Shown: positions 16,592 through 26,438 of the stretch, piece by piece
How the letters are laid out: every line of letters begins with the position of its first letter
Position numbering within the stretch: the first letter of the stretch is position 1
From: an uncultured Lachnospiraceae bacterium
GTDB taxonomy: Bacteria > Bacillota_A > Clostridia > Lachnospirales > Lachnospiraceae
Direction: 5' to 3'
Length of the DNA stretch: 64,000 nucleotides
NCBI GenBank assembly: GCA_910577835.1
Contig: CAJTOU010000008.1
Coordinates: 1 to 64,000, forward strand
Notes under the pieces: model-generated
Databases searched by the model: none
Told to the model about the DNA's origin: nothing
What the model saw: only the letters and a program-made list of their open reading frames with translations
Program-made: the position numbers and the translations under genes

Positions 16592-17233
16592 TTAAATCAA
16601 AACGTCAATCCTTTGGTATGACATTTTTTCCTGTATCTTTATCCTCTCCGTTTCCTTTTCTGTCGAAGCTGCCTTCGCTTTTTCCGCTAATGCCTCCGCT
16701 TCAGCTTTTTCTTCCTCTACTTTTTCTTTTACAGCCTCCGTAAGCTCTTCCTCAGAAATCTCAACCGTTTCATCCAGCTCTTTTGCAATTTCCTCTATCT
16801 CCTCTGTCATTTCTTCTAGGGCCTCATCGCTCTCTTCTGTTCCCAGAGTTTCTTCCTTTGCCTCTTCGATAAGGTCTTCTTTTCTTTCTTCCTCTGTCTT
16901 CGGCTTTGTCTTTTCGGCTGCTTCTGCAATCTTCTCTGCACGCTCAAGCATTTCATCGAGCACATGGCCCATCTGCTGGTCGTTATACTGCTGCTTTGCC
17001 GCCTTTATCTGCTCCTCATAGGAATGAAACATTTTGAGCTTTTCCATAATTTCTTCTACACTGTCACATTTCATACCCTTGAGATTTTCCTTCTGTTTCT
17101 CAAAAAAGGCTATCTGGTTATCCCGCTCTGTCTGTCTTTCCAGCTTCTGCTCCGTGCTTTTCAGACCATTACCGAAAAACATGGACTGGCTGCCGAAAAA
17201 AGAATTGTTATTTATCTGATAACTTGTATTCAT
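16592..17233 (-). CDS. Uncharacterised acidic coiled-coil protein
   Basis: 213 residues. I do not recognise the family. The N-terminal 30 residues are Asn/Ser/Phe-rich (NNNSFFGSQSMFFGNG). The rest is highly charged helix with long Glu/Lys heptads, typical of a coiled coil. There is no signal peptide or membrane segment. The ATG at 17233 follows GGAGGT by 8 bases. It sits 34 bases after another coiled-coil gene, so the two form a pair and may interact. Confidence 0.75.
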   Translation of the reverse strand: MNTSYQINNNSFFGSQSMFFGNGLKSTEQKLERQTERDNQIAFFEKQKENLKGMKCDSVEEIMEKLKMFHSYEEQIKAAKQQYNDQQMGHVLDEMLERAEKIAEAAEKTKPKTEEERKEDLIEEAKEETLGTEESDEALEEMTEEIEEIAKELDETVEISEEELTEAVKEKVEEEKAEAEALAEKAKAASTEKETERIKIQEKMSYQRIDVLI

Positions 17234-17267
17234 CACCAAGCACCTCCTCTGTTCTTATTTCGGAAAA

Positions 17268-17999
17268 TCAGCCCTTTGTAATAACTGAAACATCTTCAAA
17301 CGGCTTTTTATTGTTACGAATAGTATTAATTCTGTTCTGCTCCTCAACATCCTTTTCTGTATTTACAACTGCCACCTTTGCCTTCTGTCCGATAACTTCT
17401 TCCTTATTCTCTGTCCGTTTCGGCCTTTCATCACCATACTTTCTTGCTTCCTGAAATTCAGATATGGTATCCTCTGTAATTTTTATCTTTTCACCGATGC
17501 CTCTTGAAATATTATTAATCTTTTTCTGAAGCCTCTCCTTTTCCTCATCAGTTTCCGCAGTGCGCTGCCGTCCTTCCAGACTGGTACGGATTCTGTGCAT
17601 ATCTGCCATCTGCTCCTTCGATGTAGAAATAGAAATAATCACTCCTGTTTCCTTATCTCCAAACCCTGTCTGATTCTGAATATCCTGCTGATTCTCTGCT
17701 TTTATTTCCGCACTTTCCGCTGCCTGTTTCAGCTCTTCCTGCCGTTTTTGTGCTTCTTCCTGTCTTTTTTGTATCTGATACTGTCTTAACTCGCTGTTTA
17801 AGTTCTGTATCTCCTCCTGTACCGCCTGTCTTTCTTTCACCTTCTGCTCGCTGGACATTTCCTTATCACTTGAAATATTTTTCATTTTCTCCTGAAGATT
17901 TGAAATCTGCTTGCGAATATCTGTTTCATAGCTGTCCTGTGTTGACTGCTGTACAGGTGTATTTGATTGTGATGATGTGTTTATTCCTGCTACATTCAT
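17268..17999 (-). CDS. Uncharacterised coiled-coil protein
   Basis: 243 residues from the ATG at 17999 (GGAGGAAAGAAT upstream). The N-terminus is Ser/Gln-rich (NVAGINTSSQSNTPVQQST). A predicted long coiled coil runs from about residue 28 to 100 (SNLQEKMKNISSDKEM, QKRQEEAQKRQEELKQAAE), with a second helical part later. No enzyme motif is visible. It is the first gene of the two-gene unit with the acidic coiled-coil protein. Function unknown. Confidence 0.75.
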   Translation of the reverse strand: MNVAGINTSSQSNTPVQQSTQDSYETDIRKQISNLQEKMKNISSDKEMSSEQKVKERQAVQEEIQNLNSELRQYQIQKRQEEAQKRQEELKQAAESAEIKAENQQDIQNQTGFGDKETGVIISISTSKEQMADMHRIRTSLEGRQRTAETDEEKERLQKKINNISRGIGEKIKITEDTISEFQEARKYGDERPKRTENKEEVIGQKAKVAVVNTEKDVEEQNRINTIRNNKKPFEDVSVITKG

Positions 18000-18252
18000 A
18001 TTCTTTCCTCCTTGATTTTTATTTTGAAATCCATTTCCTTTTGCTTCATAAGAAAGCACTCTGTTTTTACATTCTTATGTATTACTATCTGTCTGAATGT
18101 ATTTTCTACAATACTTTTTAAATACTTTTCATATAAAATCTGAATGTAATAAATCCATATGTTAATAGTATCACAAATGCCTGAATTTATCTACCCAAAT
18201 ATATGTCTTTTTACTTCCGATTTTTTAATTTTCATTACAATCCGGCACTGTT

Positions 18253-18903
18253 TTATTCCTTTTCTGCCAGTCCCTCCATACTAATCAGTGCATCCCTGAT
18301 TGTGCGGTAGCCTCCGTTCACAATGCCATAATTCCCCTCCTCTTCTACTACTTCTATTGTGATTTCTTCCGGTTCATAATAAGTAAGCTCTTTTTGTCTG
18401 CCTCTCATACATTCATACAATATTTGATATCCTGCCCTGTCATATTCCTCATCATTAGGTCTCTTCTCCTGAGCATATTCCCAATCTCTGAGCTTCATAC
18501 CCACTTCTGTTTTCAAGCCTTCAAATAACCCTGTTATTTTCTCTACTTCTATGGTGACAATATATTTCCGCTCATTTTTTACCTTTTTTGAACTTTTAAC
18601 CTGATATCTTGCCTCAGCAAAAACTTCTCTGAATATTTCCCTAAAATTCTCTTTCAATTCCTCTGAGATTTCATCTGCTATCAGAAAATTTGTCCATATA
18701 TCAATATAATCATTATAAATTTTCGCTGCTTCCTCTTCTGTGCTTTTTGTCAGCTTCATGTATTCTTCTGCCTCACCTTTTAAAAAAAGGTCCATTGTGG
18801 CATCCACATAAGAAATAATATCCGGTTTCATATCACAGCCTGTGCTGCCTGCTATTAATAATATCAGCAGACACATCAGCACTACCTTTTCTGCCCTCCT
18901 CAT
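18253..18903 (-). CDS. Uncharacterised lipoprotein
   Basis: 216 residues. A lipoprotein signal is present: MRRAEK, a hydrophobic run, then IAGSTGC with the modified cysteine at about residue 23. The mature part is polar and rich in Glu, with a DUF5105-like appearance (MDLFLKGEAEEYMKLTKST), but I cannot assign the family with confidence. It should be anchored to the outer face of the membrane. Single gene; role unknown. Confidence 0.75.
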   Translation of the reverse strand: MRRAEKVVLMCLLILLIAGSTGCDMKPDIISYVDATMDLFLKGEAEEYMKLTKSTEEEAAKIYNDYIDIWTNFLIADEISEELKENFREIFREVFAEARYQVKSSKKVKNERKYIVTIEVEKITGLFEGLKTEVGMKLRDWEYAQEKRPNDEEYDRAGYQILYECMRGRQKELTYYEPEEITIEVVEEEGNYGIVNGGYRTIRDALISMEGLAEKE

Positions 18904-18988
18904 TTCTTTCTCCTTTCAGAGCTACTCATTTGTTTTTCTAATAAATACACAATGGGCGGCACCTAAAAGAATACCGCCCCATACCATT

Positions 18989-20209
18989 CTATGTAATTAA
19001 ATCTCTGTACCAGCCAAGTGACTGCATATATGCCTCATATACATCCTGTGTATCAATATGCTGATAACTCAGAATTTTTGCTACCTCCTGCCAGTTCGCA
19101 TTTTCATAGCAGAGCAGAAATTCATATACAGTATCCAGACCTCCATGATGATTTACCAGTGCATCACGAATTTGTGCAGACAGTTTTAATTTTTCCAGCG
19201 CCTCTGACATCGGCATTTCAAAAATCAAATCCACCACCGAAAATAATCCCATTAAAAATAATTCTGATGCCTGCATGGCAAGTCCAAAAAATGGTGCCAG
19301 ATTTTCGGCAAATTTTGCTCTGAGCAGCGATAATCTTGTAATTTCATTCGGCTTATTTGAATATAGCTGGTTTGTCACCACTGTATTAATCCAGCGTCTC
19401 AATTCCTTCTGTCCAAGTGCTGCCGCTGCATATTTTATTGATACGATTTCTGAATTACGGGCAAACTTATTTACAAGCTTAAGCAGAGAAATCGCAAGTG
19501 CAGTATCTCTTGTAATGATATCTGCTGCATATTTCAGTTCATAATCATCTTTATTCACCAAATTCAACAGCTCTATATAATTGACCTTTAGTGGTACGAC
19601 CTTATGCTGCCCCTGCGTAACGGGTACTCTGTAAAAAGGTCCTTCATAATAGCGGTATCCTCCCTGCGCCTTGAGCTTTTCAAAGGATTCTCTTGTATCA
19701 AGATTTCCTGCGCAAAGCTTAATATGAGGAAACTGCTTTGTAAAAAATAATCTTCCTCTGGAAATATCCATTTTTTTATAATCAAAAAACATATAATCCA
19801 TAATCTTTAAGATTTCCTGATACTGCTGATACTGCCGGATTTCAAGCTTTCTGATTGCAAGCTTATAGCCTTTTCGCTTTATATCCTTCAATCTGTTAAT
19901 ATATATATCCTCAGGCGGAAGTGTATTATCTATAAGGAAAACAAGCTGTTCAGGCGGAATACCGCACTCATCTTCAAATTTGGTAAAGATTGACAGCAGA
20001 TTCAATGTCACAAAGATTTCTTTGGTCCCTGAAAAAGTATCAACACCCATGGTTTTAATCACGTCTAATCCCTCAATAGCTGTTGTAACTTCATTTTGTC
20101 CGGCTGCCTGTCCTTCCTGATTCATCAGATATTTGTCCTTCTGGGTAAACAGAGAATATGCTTTTACTGTCATATTCTCGTCAAATAATGGTATTAATGT
20201 CACCAGCAT
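18989..20209 (-). CDS. EAL/HDOD (YuxH-like) signalling protein with degenerate EAL domain
   Basis: 406 residues. The N-terminal half (about 5-195) has the fold pattern of an EAL domain (VTLNLLSIF, LVFLIDNT, MDYMFFDYKKMD, LKAQGGYRYYEGPF) but lacks the EAL and metal-binding residues, so it is probably inactive toward c-di-GMP. The C-terminal half is an HDOD domain (DTALAISLLKLVN, LGQKELRRWINTVV). Proteins of this form are regulatory scaffolds. I chose the ATG at 20209 because it is spaced correctly from AAGGAGGG; the upstream ATG is too close. Confidence 0.85.
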   Translation of the reverse strand: MLVTLIPLFDENMTVKAYSLFTQKDKYLMNQEGQAAGQNEVTTAIEGLDVIKTMGVDTFSGTKEIFVTLNLLSIFTKFEDECGIPPEQLVFLIDNTLPPEDIYINRLKDIKRKGYKLAIRKLEIRQYQQYQEILKIMDYMFFDYKKMDISRGRLFFTKQFPHIKLCAGNLDTRESFEKLKAQGGYRYYEGPFYRVPVTQGQHKVVPLKVNYIELLNLVNKDDYELKYAADIITRDTALAISLLKLVNKFARNSEIVSIKYAAAALGQKELRRWINTVVTNQLYSNKPNEITRLSLLRAKFAENLAPFFGLAMQASELFLMGLFSVVDLIFEMPMSEALEKLKLSAQIRDALVNHHGGLDTVYEFLLCYENANWQEVAKILSYQHIDTQDVYEAYMQSLGWYRDLIT

Positions 20210-20423
20210 ATGCATCCCTCCTTATGTAAAATTTTCCTGTGACCAATCCAACTTTATTCATAGTATAACACAAAATTTGGTTCTGTTAAAGTACTAATAT
20301 TACAGTTTTTGGTCATTATATTAAAAAATTTTTTGTAAATATCTGGAATTACCGGAAGAAAAAGAAAAAGCCAAGTAACACACAGAATCACTTTTTCTAT
20401 ATGCTACCCAGCTATTTATTATT

Positions 20424-21719
20424 TTATCTCTTTACATGAAATGCCTTTATCCCCGGATATACAGCATTTGCACCAAGCTGCTCCTCAATTCTCAGAAGCT
20501 GATTGTATTTTGCCACACGCTCACTTCTGCTTGGCGCTCCAGTTTTAATCTGACAGGTATTTAATGCTACTGCCAAGTCCGCTATGGTTGTGTCCTCCGT
20601 CTCACCGGAACGGTGAGATGAAATAGCAGTATAGCCTGCATTATGAGCCATTTTTATAGCTTCAAGCGTTTCGGAAACGGAACCTATCTGATTCAGTTTA
20701 ATAAGAATAGAATTTGCACAGCCCTCTGTAATTCCTCTGCCTAATCGTTCTGTATTGGTAACAAACAAATCATCTCCTACTAACTGTACTTTATCTCCAA
20801 GCTCTGCAGTAAGACGCTTCCAGCCTTCCCAGTCCTCCTCATCCAGAGCATCCTCAATAGAGATAATCGGATATTTTTCTACCAGTCCTTTCCAATGGGC
20901 AGTTAATTCCTCAGAAGTAAAGCGGGTTCCTGCCTTAGGAAGAATATATTCTCCCTTTTTGTCACTTTTCCATTCGGAAGATGCCGCATCCAATGCTATC
21001 ATAAAATCTCTGCCGGGTTCATAGCCTGCCTTTGCAACTGCCTCAAGAATATACTGAATCGCTTCCTCATCACTTGCAAGGTCTGGTGCAAAACCACCCT
21101 CATCGCCCACCGAAGTAGCAAGACCTCTGGATTTCAACAGAGAGGCCAGACTGTGAAATACCTCTGCGCACCACCGAAGAGCTTCCTTAAAACAGCATGC
21201 ACCTACCGGCATAATCATAAATTCCTGTACATCTACGGTATTCGCTGCATGAGCCCCGCCATTTAAAATATTCATCATTGGCACAGGAAGTCTGTTTCCA
21301 GAAATTCCTCCCAGAAAGCGATACAAAGGAACATCCATCGCAATAGATGCTGCCCTTGCAGAAGCGATGGAAACTGCCAGTATAGCATTTGCACCAAGCT
21401 TTGATTTGTCCTTTGTTCCGTCTTCTTTTATCATGGCTGCATCTACTGCATAAATATCAGAGGCATCTGCTCCTGTCAAAATATGGTTAATCGCAGTATT
21501 AATATTGTGAACAGCTTTTTCAACTCCTTTTCCAAGGTATCTCTTTTTATCACCATCTCTTAATTCAAGCGCCTCAAATTCTCCGGTAGATGCCCCGCTT
21601 GGCGCTGTGCCACGGCCTATCGTCCCGTCTTTTAAATAAACTTCGGCCTCCACTGTGGGATTTCCTCTGGAATCAAGTATTTCTCTTCCTGTTACTTTTT
21701 CAATGTCTAAATAATTCAT
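20424..21719 (-). CDS. eno: Enolase
   Basis: 431 residues, full length. It interconverts 2-phosphoglycerate and phosphoenolpyruvate in glycolysis. Visible signatures: GREILDSRGNPTVEAEVYL, GAPSGASTGxFEA-type loop (APSGASTGEFEALELRD), SIEDALDEEDWEGW, and the C-terminal signature ILIKLNQIGSVSET with SHRSGETEDTTIADL. The ATG at 21719 follows GGAGGTTTTCT. Single gene. Confidence 0.98.
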   Translation of the reverse strand: MNYLDIEKVTGREILDSRGNPTVEAEVYLKDGTIGRGTAPSGASTGEFEALELRDGDKKRYLGKGVEKAVHNINTAINHILTGADASDIYAVDAAMIKEDGTKDKSKLGANAILAVSIASARAASIAMDVPLYRFLGGISGNRLPVPMMNILNGGAHAANTVDVQEFMIMPVGACCFKEALRWCAEVFHSLASLLKSRGLATSVGDEGGFAPDLASDEEAIQYILEAVAKAGYEPGRDFMIALDAASSEWKSDKKGEYILPKAGTRFTSEELTAHWKGLVEKYPIISIEDALDEEDWEGWKRLTAELGDKVQLVGDDLFVTNTERLGRGITEGCANSILIKLNQIGSVSETLEAIKMAHNAGYTAISSHRSGETEDTTIADLAVALNTCQIKTGAPSRSERVAKYNQLLRIEEQLGANAVYPGIKAFHVKR

Positions 21720-21822
21720 AGAAAACCTCCATTTTACATCGTGCTTCATTGTCTTTCATGAAGGATTTTCCCCAAAAATGAACTGATTTATTCGATAAAA
21801 CATTGATTTTTTTATTTCTTGC

Positions 21823-23211
21823 CTATTCCGTTGTCTGTTCCTTTATATATTCTACCGCTCTATTTAACTGTGTATCATACCCTTCCTTTAAAACTCCCCT
21901 TTCATCATATGCTTCTTCCTCTGTTGGAAGTTCCACTGTCTCATCCGGGTCAATTCCATTACCATCAAAATTTCTTCCCTTTGGAGTAAAATATTCTGCA
22001 ATCGTCATCTTAATTCCACTGCCATCACTTAATGGAATCAGATTTTGCACTACTCCTTTTCCATAGGACTTGGTTCCAAAGATTTTTGCCCTTTCATAAT
22101 CCTGCAGTGCACCGGTAAATACCTCCGATGCGCTTGCACTTTTATCATTAATCAATACCGCCATAGGAATCTCCTGATTCACACATTCCTTATCAGATGT
22201 ATAATTCTGCCTGTTATCATATTTATCCTCTACATACATAAGCAGTCCTTCCGGAAGAAGATAATCCAGCATATCTATTACTGCGTCCAAAGCTCCTCCT
22301 CCGTTATTTCTCAAGTCAAAAACAATGCCTTTTGCGCCATCCTCTATTAATTTGTCAACTGCCTGCGTAAACTGGTCCACAGTAGTCAGCTCAAAACTGC
22401 TGATATAGACATATCCGACATTTCCTTCCTTCATCTCACTGGTCACAGTTGGCACAGCTACCTGCTTTCTCACAATATCTACTTCAAACTCGTTTTCCTC
22501 TCTTTTTACTTTAAAAACAGCCGAGCTTCCCTCTTCACCTTTTACCAGAGACACAGCTTCATCAAGTGTCATTCCTGCCAGAGATGTTCCATCAATGCTG
22601 AGAATAATATCTCCCTGCTTTAAGCCTGCCTGCTCTGCCGGTGAATTTTCATATGGCTGAATGACAATCACTTCTTTATTGTCATTTTGTGAAACTACTG
22701 CTCCTATGCCGCAGTAAGAGCCATTTACACTCTCCATTCTCTGCGTCATTTCATCTTTTGTATAATAGGCGGCATACTTGTCTTTCAGTCCGCTCATATA
22801 AGCTCTGTATATTTGGTCTGCTATTACATTCATATCCACCTTGTCTGTGTAATAATAGTATTGATTTACCAGCTCTTCCAATGAGCTGAGCTTACTCTCA
22901 ATATCATCAATGGTTGCCTGTGAACCGGAAGTATCTATTACCTTATATGGCTGATTTGATTTCTTTTTTACGATTGTATTGACAGAAACCATCATAACAA
23001 GAGCCAGAAATGCACAAATCAGAAAGCCTGTCATAAGTCCTCTCCAATAGGCTGGTCTGGTTAATTCTTTTTCTTTTCTATGTTCCTCCTCCAGTTCAGC
23101 CACAATCTGTTCCATTCTCTCCCTTGGTGTAAGCTCTCTTTCTATCTTTTCCTGCTCATCTGTTTCCTTTTTATTTACTTCTCTCTCATTCATTTCCTTA
23201 TTACCATCCAT
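21823..23211 (-). CDS. S41-family C-terminal processing protease (CtpA-like)
   Basis: 462 residues. A cytoplasmic Glu-rich helix of about 60 residues is followed by one membrane segment (about 70-95), so the enzyme faces outward. A PDZ domain (about 165-240: VIQPYENSPAEQAGLKQGDIILSI-like) precedes the S41 core, where SASASEVF carries the nucleophile Ser and TKSYGKG the Lys of the dyad. CtpA-type proteases trim secreted or wall proteins. The ATG at 23211 follows AGGAGATATTTAT. Upstream of it is an M23 hydrolase and FtsEX, the usual clostridial order. Confidence 0.93.
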   Translation of the reverse strand: MDGNKEMNEREVNKKETDEQEKIERELTPRERMEQIVAELEEEHRKEKELTRPAYWRGLMTGFLICAFLALVMMVSVNTIVKKKSNQPYKVIDTSGSQATIDDIESKLSSLEELVNQYYYYTDKVDMNVIADQIYRAYMSGLKDKYAAYYTKDEMTQRMESVNGSYCGIGAVVSQNDNKEVIVIQPYENSPAEQAGLKQGDIILSIDGTSLAGMTLDEAVSLVKGEEGSSAVFKVKREENEFEVDIVRKQVAVPTVTSEMKEGNVGYVYISSFELTTVDQFTQAVDKLIEDGAKGIVFDLRNNGGGALDAVIDMLDYLLPEGLLMYVEDKYDNRQNYTSDKECVNQEIPMAVLINDKSASASEVFTGALQDYERAKIFGTKSYGKGVVQNLIPLSDGSGIKMTIAEYFTPKGRNFDGNGIDPDETVELPTEEEAYDERGVLKEGYDTQLNRAVEYIKEQTTE

Positions 23212-23375
23212 ATAAATATCTCCTAACCATTCAAATATGGATAAAACTCTTTTGAATTTTATCCATATCCAAAACTTTATTATATTTTTAATTTTACACT
23301 GCAACCCTGTTATTTATTCTATTTTCTTTTTTACAAAATACAGTTCCTGTGAAAGAAAATATACTATGTAGAATT

Positions 23376-24704
23376 TTACGGTGACACATAATTTAAAGGA
23401 TTTACATAATTACCGTCGACACGTATGCTCAAATGTAAATGTGGGCCAGTAGACCTTCCTGTACTTCCCACCAGTCCGATAATCTGGCCTGTTGTTACAT
23501 AATCGCCTTCTTTTACTAGTCTTGAAGACATATGCATATATACAGAATATGTTCCATTTCCGTGGTCTATTCCTATCCAGTTTCCCGCGGATGAACTCAG
23601 ATAAGACCATGCAACCTGTCCGCCTGATACTGCCATAATTGGAGTTCCGGTAGGAGCCGGAATATCTATGCCATTATGAAATTCTGTTGAACTTCCTCCA
23701 AACGGGTCATTACGCATACTAAAATAGGATGAAATATAAGAACGTCCCGACAAAGGCCAGATAAACTTTCCCGAATTTGATGACGGATTCTGTGTATTGT
23801 TCTGTGGCGCCTTCGTTGTTGGCTGCTCAGTCTGATTATTCTTTTCGGAATTTTCAGCCGCTTTTCTTGAAGCCTCCTCGGCTGCCTTTCTTGAAGCTTC
23901 CTCAGCCGCTTTCCTCGAAGCCTCTTCGGCCGCTTTCCTTGAAGCTTCCTCAGCCTTTCTTCTTGCCTCTATGGACTCCATTTCTGAAATCAGTTCCTGT
24001 TGTGCCTCTATATCCTCGTCCAGATTTTTAATCTGGTTCTCCGCTTCGGAAATGGATGCATTGACAGATTCAATTTCCGCGTTTTTTGCCGCCATCAGCG
24101 TTTCTGTCGCAGCACGTTCTGCCTCTGCTTCTGTCTGCAATGTTTCAAGGTCTGCAAGCTGCCTGTCAAGGCTTGCCTTTGCTGCTTCGATTTCATTCTT
24201 TTTCGCCTGCATTTCATCTAGCATATTTCTGTCATAGGAAGTAATCTCACTGATATATTCTGCCCGATTCAGAAAATCTCCTATACTCTGTGAATCCAGA
24301 ATCATTGACACATAATTTGCGTTTCCGTTTTCATACATATATTGTATGCGAAGCTTCATTGCCTCATACTGTTCTGCAATATCTACCTCTGCCTTTTCAA
24401 TCTGTTTCTGTGTTGCATCTATTTCTTCATTTTTTGTATCTATCTCGATTTGCAGCTTGTAAATTTTATCTGCAATCTCTGATACCTTGGCGTCCAAGTC
24501 TGCCAGATACTTCTCACTGTTTTGCTTTTCAGCTTCCAATTTGGATAAAATATCTTCCACATTGGTTCTCTGATTTTTCAAATTATTCAGACTTTCCTTC
24601 TCACTGCTTACATCACCGTAGGTCACAATCTGCGCCGCAGCCGCCAGTCCTAAAAATGTGGTTACTGCCGCTGCAAAAATATAATTTTTTACCTTCTTAT
24701 GCAT
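23376..24704 (-). CDS. M23-family peptidoglycan hydrolase with coiled coil (EnvC-like)
   Basis: 442 residues. It has a signal peptide (IFAAAVTTFLGLAAAAQ), a long coiled coil (about 25-250), a linker with five tandem EASRKAAE-type repeats, a Gln/Thr/Asn-rich linker and a C-terminal LytM/M23 domain. The zinc motifs are visible: HNGIDIPAPTGTPI (H..D) and HLHLSI (HxH). The position directly after ftsEX matches EnvC/CwlO/PcsB-type partners, whose hydrolase is gated by FtsEX. The ATG at 24704 follows GGAGAGTAAAA. The linker repeats are prone to copy-number change. Confidence 0.93.
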   Translation of the reverse strand: MHKKVKNYIFAAAVTTFLGLAAAAQIVTYGDVSSEKESLNNLKNQRTNVEDILSKLEAEKQNSEKYLADLDAKVSEIADKIYKLQIEIDTKNEEIDATQKQIEKAEVDIAEQYEAMKLRIQYMYENGNANYVSMILDSQSIGDFLNRAEYISEITSYDRNMLDEMQAKKNEIEAAKASLDRQLADLETLQTEAEAERAATETLMAAKNAEIESVNASISEAENQIKNLDEDIEAQQELISEMESIEARRKAEEASRKAAEEASRKAAEEASRKAAEEASRKAAENSEKNNQTEQPTTKAPQNNTQNPSSNSGKFIWPLSGRSYISSYFSMRNDPFGGSSTEFHNGIDIPAPTGTPIMAVSGGQVAWSYLSSSAGNWIGIDHGNGTYSVYMHMSSRLVKEGDYVTTGQIIGLVGSTGRSTGPHLHLSIRVDGNYVNPLNYVSP

Positions 24705-24776
24705 TTTTACTCTCCAACCTTTCCTTCTTATGCAGTCAATATTTGCCATGCAATCAGCCAAAAACTGATTGTATTT

Positions 24777-25691
24777 CTACACATTTAAATGCTTTCTGAT
24801 TGTAATCATACTTCCAACAAGTCCAATGCCTGCCCCTACAAGCAATGACAGCGGAGCGAGTATATGAAATACATCCCTTGCTCCAAGAAATACCGTAAAA
24901 GAAGAAAGCTGCTGAAACTGCGCCAGTATATAGACTACAATCCTGTTATACAATACAAATAAAACAATTATCGGTATAATAGCTCCGATTAATCCAATCA
25001 GCAGCCCTTCTACCATAAACGGCGCTCTGACAAAAAGATCCGAAGCTCCCATCAGCTTCATAATACCTATCTCCTCCCTTCTTACCGTAATACCCATTGT
25101 AATGGTATTACTAATCAAAAATACCGCCACTGCCAGCAGAATCACAATTAAAGCTACTGATACATATCCTACCAGTTTTCCAAACTGACTGATTGTAGAG
25201 GCTGTATTTTCGGAAGAATTTACCTGTCGGATTCCTTCCTCCTTCATGCTGTTCAGATAGGATACCAGCACATCCTGCATGGAAATGTCATTTAGAAAAA
25301 TCTCAAAGGATGCTGAATTTGCCAGCGGGTTATCCTCCCGAAAGCCTTCCGCAAGATTGATATGTTCTCCAAAATAAATAATCTTAAATTCTTCCCATGC
25401 TTCTTCCGCCGATTTATATTCCACATCCTTTACCTCAGCACGTGCAGTAATTTTATCCCTCAGGACATTTATCTCCTCCTCACTGATTCCATGCTTGAAA
25501 AATACGGTAATGCTGATTTTCTGCTCCGCCTCGCCAATCATATTGTTTACATTGATAAATACAGAATAGAACAGGCCTATCAGAAAAATACAGATTGCTA
25601 TTGTCGCAATCGATGCAAGCGAAAACAATTTATTCCGTTTTATATTTATAACGCCCTGTTTCAGACTGTATATCCATGTTCTAATCTTCAT
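24777..25691 (-). CDS. ftsX: FtsX, permease-like cell division protein
   Basis: 304 residues, four membrane segments (about 22-45, 175-200, 225-250, 270-295) with a large outer loop after the first. The FtsX pattern is present: TIAICIFLIGLFYSVF at the start and VRREEIGIMKLMGAS before the third segment. With FtsE it forms the membrane complex that activates the adjacent peptidoglycan hydrolase. The start overlaps the ftsE end by 11 bases. Confidence 0.95.
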   Translation of the reverse strand: MKIRTWIYSLKQGVINIKRNKLFSLASIATIAICIFLIGLFYSVFINVNNMIGEAEQKISITVFFKHGISEEEINVLRDKITARAEVKDVEYKSAEEAWEEFKIIYFGEHINLAEGFREDNPLANSASFEIFLNDISMQDVLVSYLNSMKEEGIRQVNSSENTASTISQFGKLVGYVSVALIVILLAVAVFLISNTITMGITVRREEIGIMKLMGASDLFVRAPFMVEGLLIGLIGAIIPIIVLFVLYNRIVVYILAQFQQLSSFTVFLGARDVFHILAPLSLLVGAGIGLVGSMITIRKHLNV

Positions 25692-26367
25692 AAATATATC
25701 CCCCTGTTTTTTCGTCGCTGACTATCACACCCTTATGAATTGTCACCACTCTTTTCTGCATTGCATCTACGATTTCACTGTTATGCGTAACCACAATCAC
25801 TGTTGTTCCTCTGCTGTTAATTTCATCCAAAAGCTTCATGATTTCCCATGAATTTTTTGGGTCGAGATTTCCTGTGGGCTCGTCTGCCAGAAGAATCGGA
25901 GGATTGTTTACTAACGCTCTTGCAAGCGCCACTCTCTGCTGTTCTCCACCTGACAGCTCCTTTGGAAAAGATTTATACTTTTCCGCAAGACCCACCATTG
26001 AAAGCATGGCTGGAACCCTTCTTCGAATTGTTCTGTTTGTCACTTCCACCACACGCTGCGCAAACGCTACATTATCATAGACATTTCTGTCCATTAAAAG
26101 ACGGAAATCCTGAAATACCACACCGATATCTCTGCGCAGCAGATGAATTTTTCTATGCTTTATTTTTCTTAAATCCTTACCGTTTATTATGATTCTTCCT
26201 GCTGTGGGCTCCAGCTCCTTCAGCAATAACTTTATAAGTGTAGACTTACCGGCTCCCGAATTACCCACAACAAATACAAATTCTCCCTTTTCAATATGAA
26301 GATTTATATCGTTGACCGCCGGGGCTCCCGCTGAATATGTCTTGCTGACATTTTCCAAGTCAATCAT
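25681..26367 (-). CDS. ftsE: FtsE, cell division ATP-binding protein
   Basis: 228 residues. Walker A GNSGAGKST, signature LSGGEQQR, Walker B ILLADEPTGNLDP. The N-terminus MIDLENVSKTY and FRLLMDRNVYDNVAFA are FtsE-like. ATPase of the FtsEX complex. Operon order ftsE-ftsX-M23 hydrolase-ctpA on the minus strand. Confidence 0.96.
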   Translation of the reverse strand: MIDLENVSKTYSAGAPAVNDINLHIEKGEFVFVVGNSGAGKSTLIKLLLKELEPTAGRIIINGKDLRKIKHRKIHLLRRDIGVVFQDFRLLMDRNVYDNVAFAQRVVEVTNRTIRRRVPAMLSMVGLAEKYKSFPKELSGGEQQRVALARALVNNPPILLADEPTGNLDPKNSWEIMKLLDEINSRGTTVIVVTHNSEIVDAMQKRVVTIHKGVIVSDEKTGGYIYED

Positions 26368-26438
26368 TTTAACCTCACAATCTGCGCTGTTACGCTTCCT
26401 TTATCTATTTGTTCTTCTATATTATGATATAATTTTCT

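Noticed and set aside
23777..24237. Several plus-strand frames opposite the M23 hydrolase
   Set aside because: They mirror the repeated linker and coiled coil. There are no ribosome sites, and the minus-strand gene is certain.
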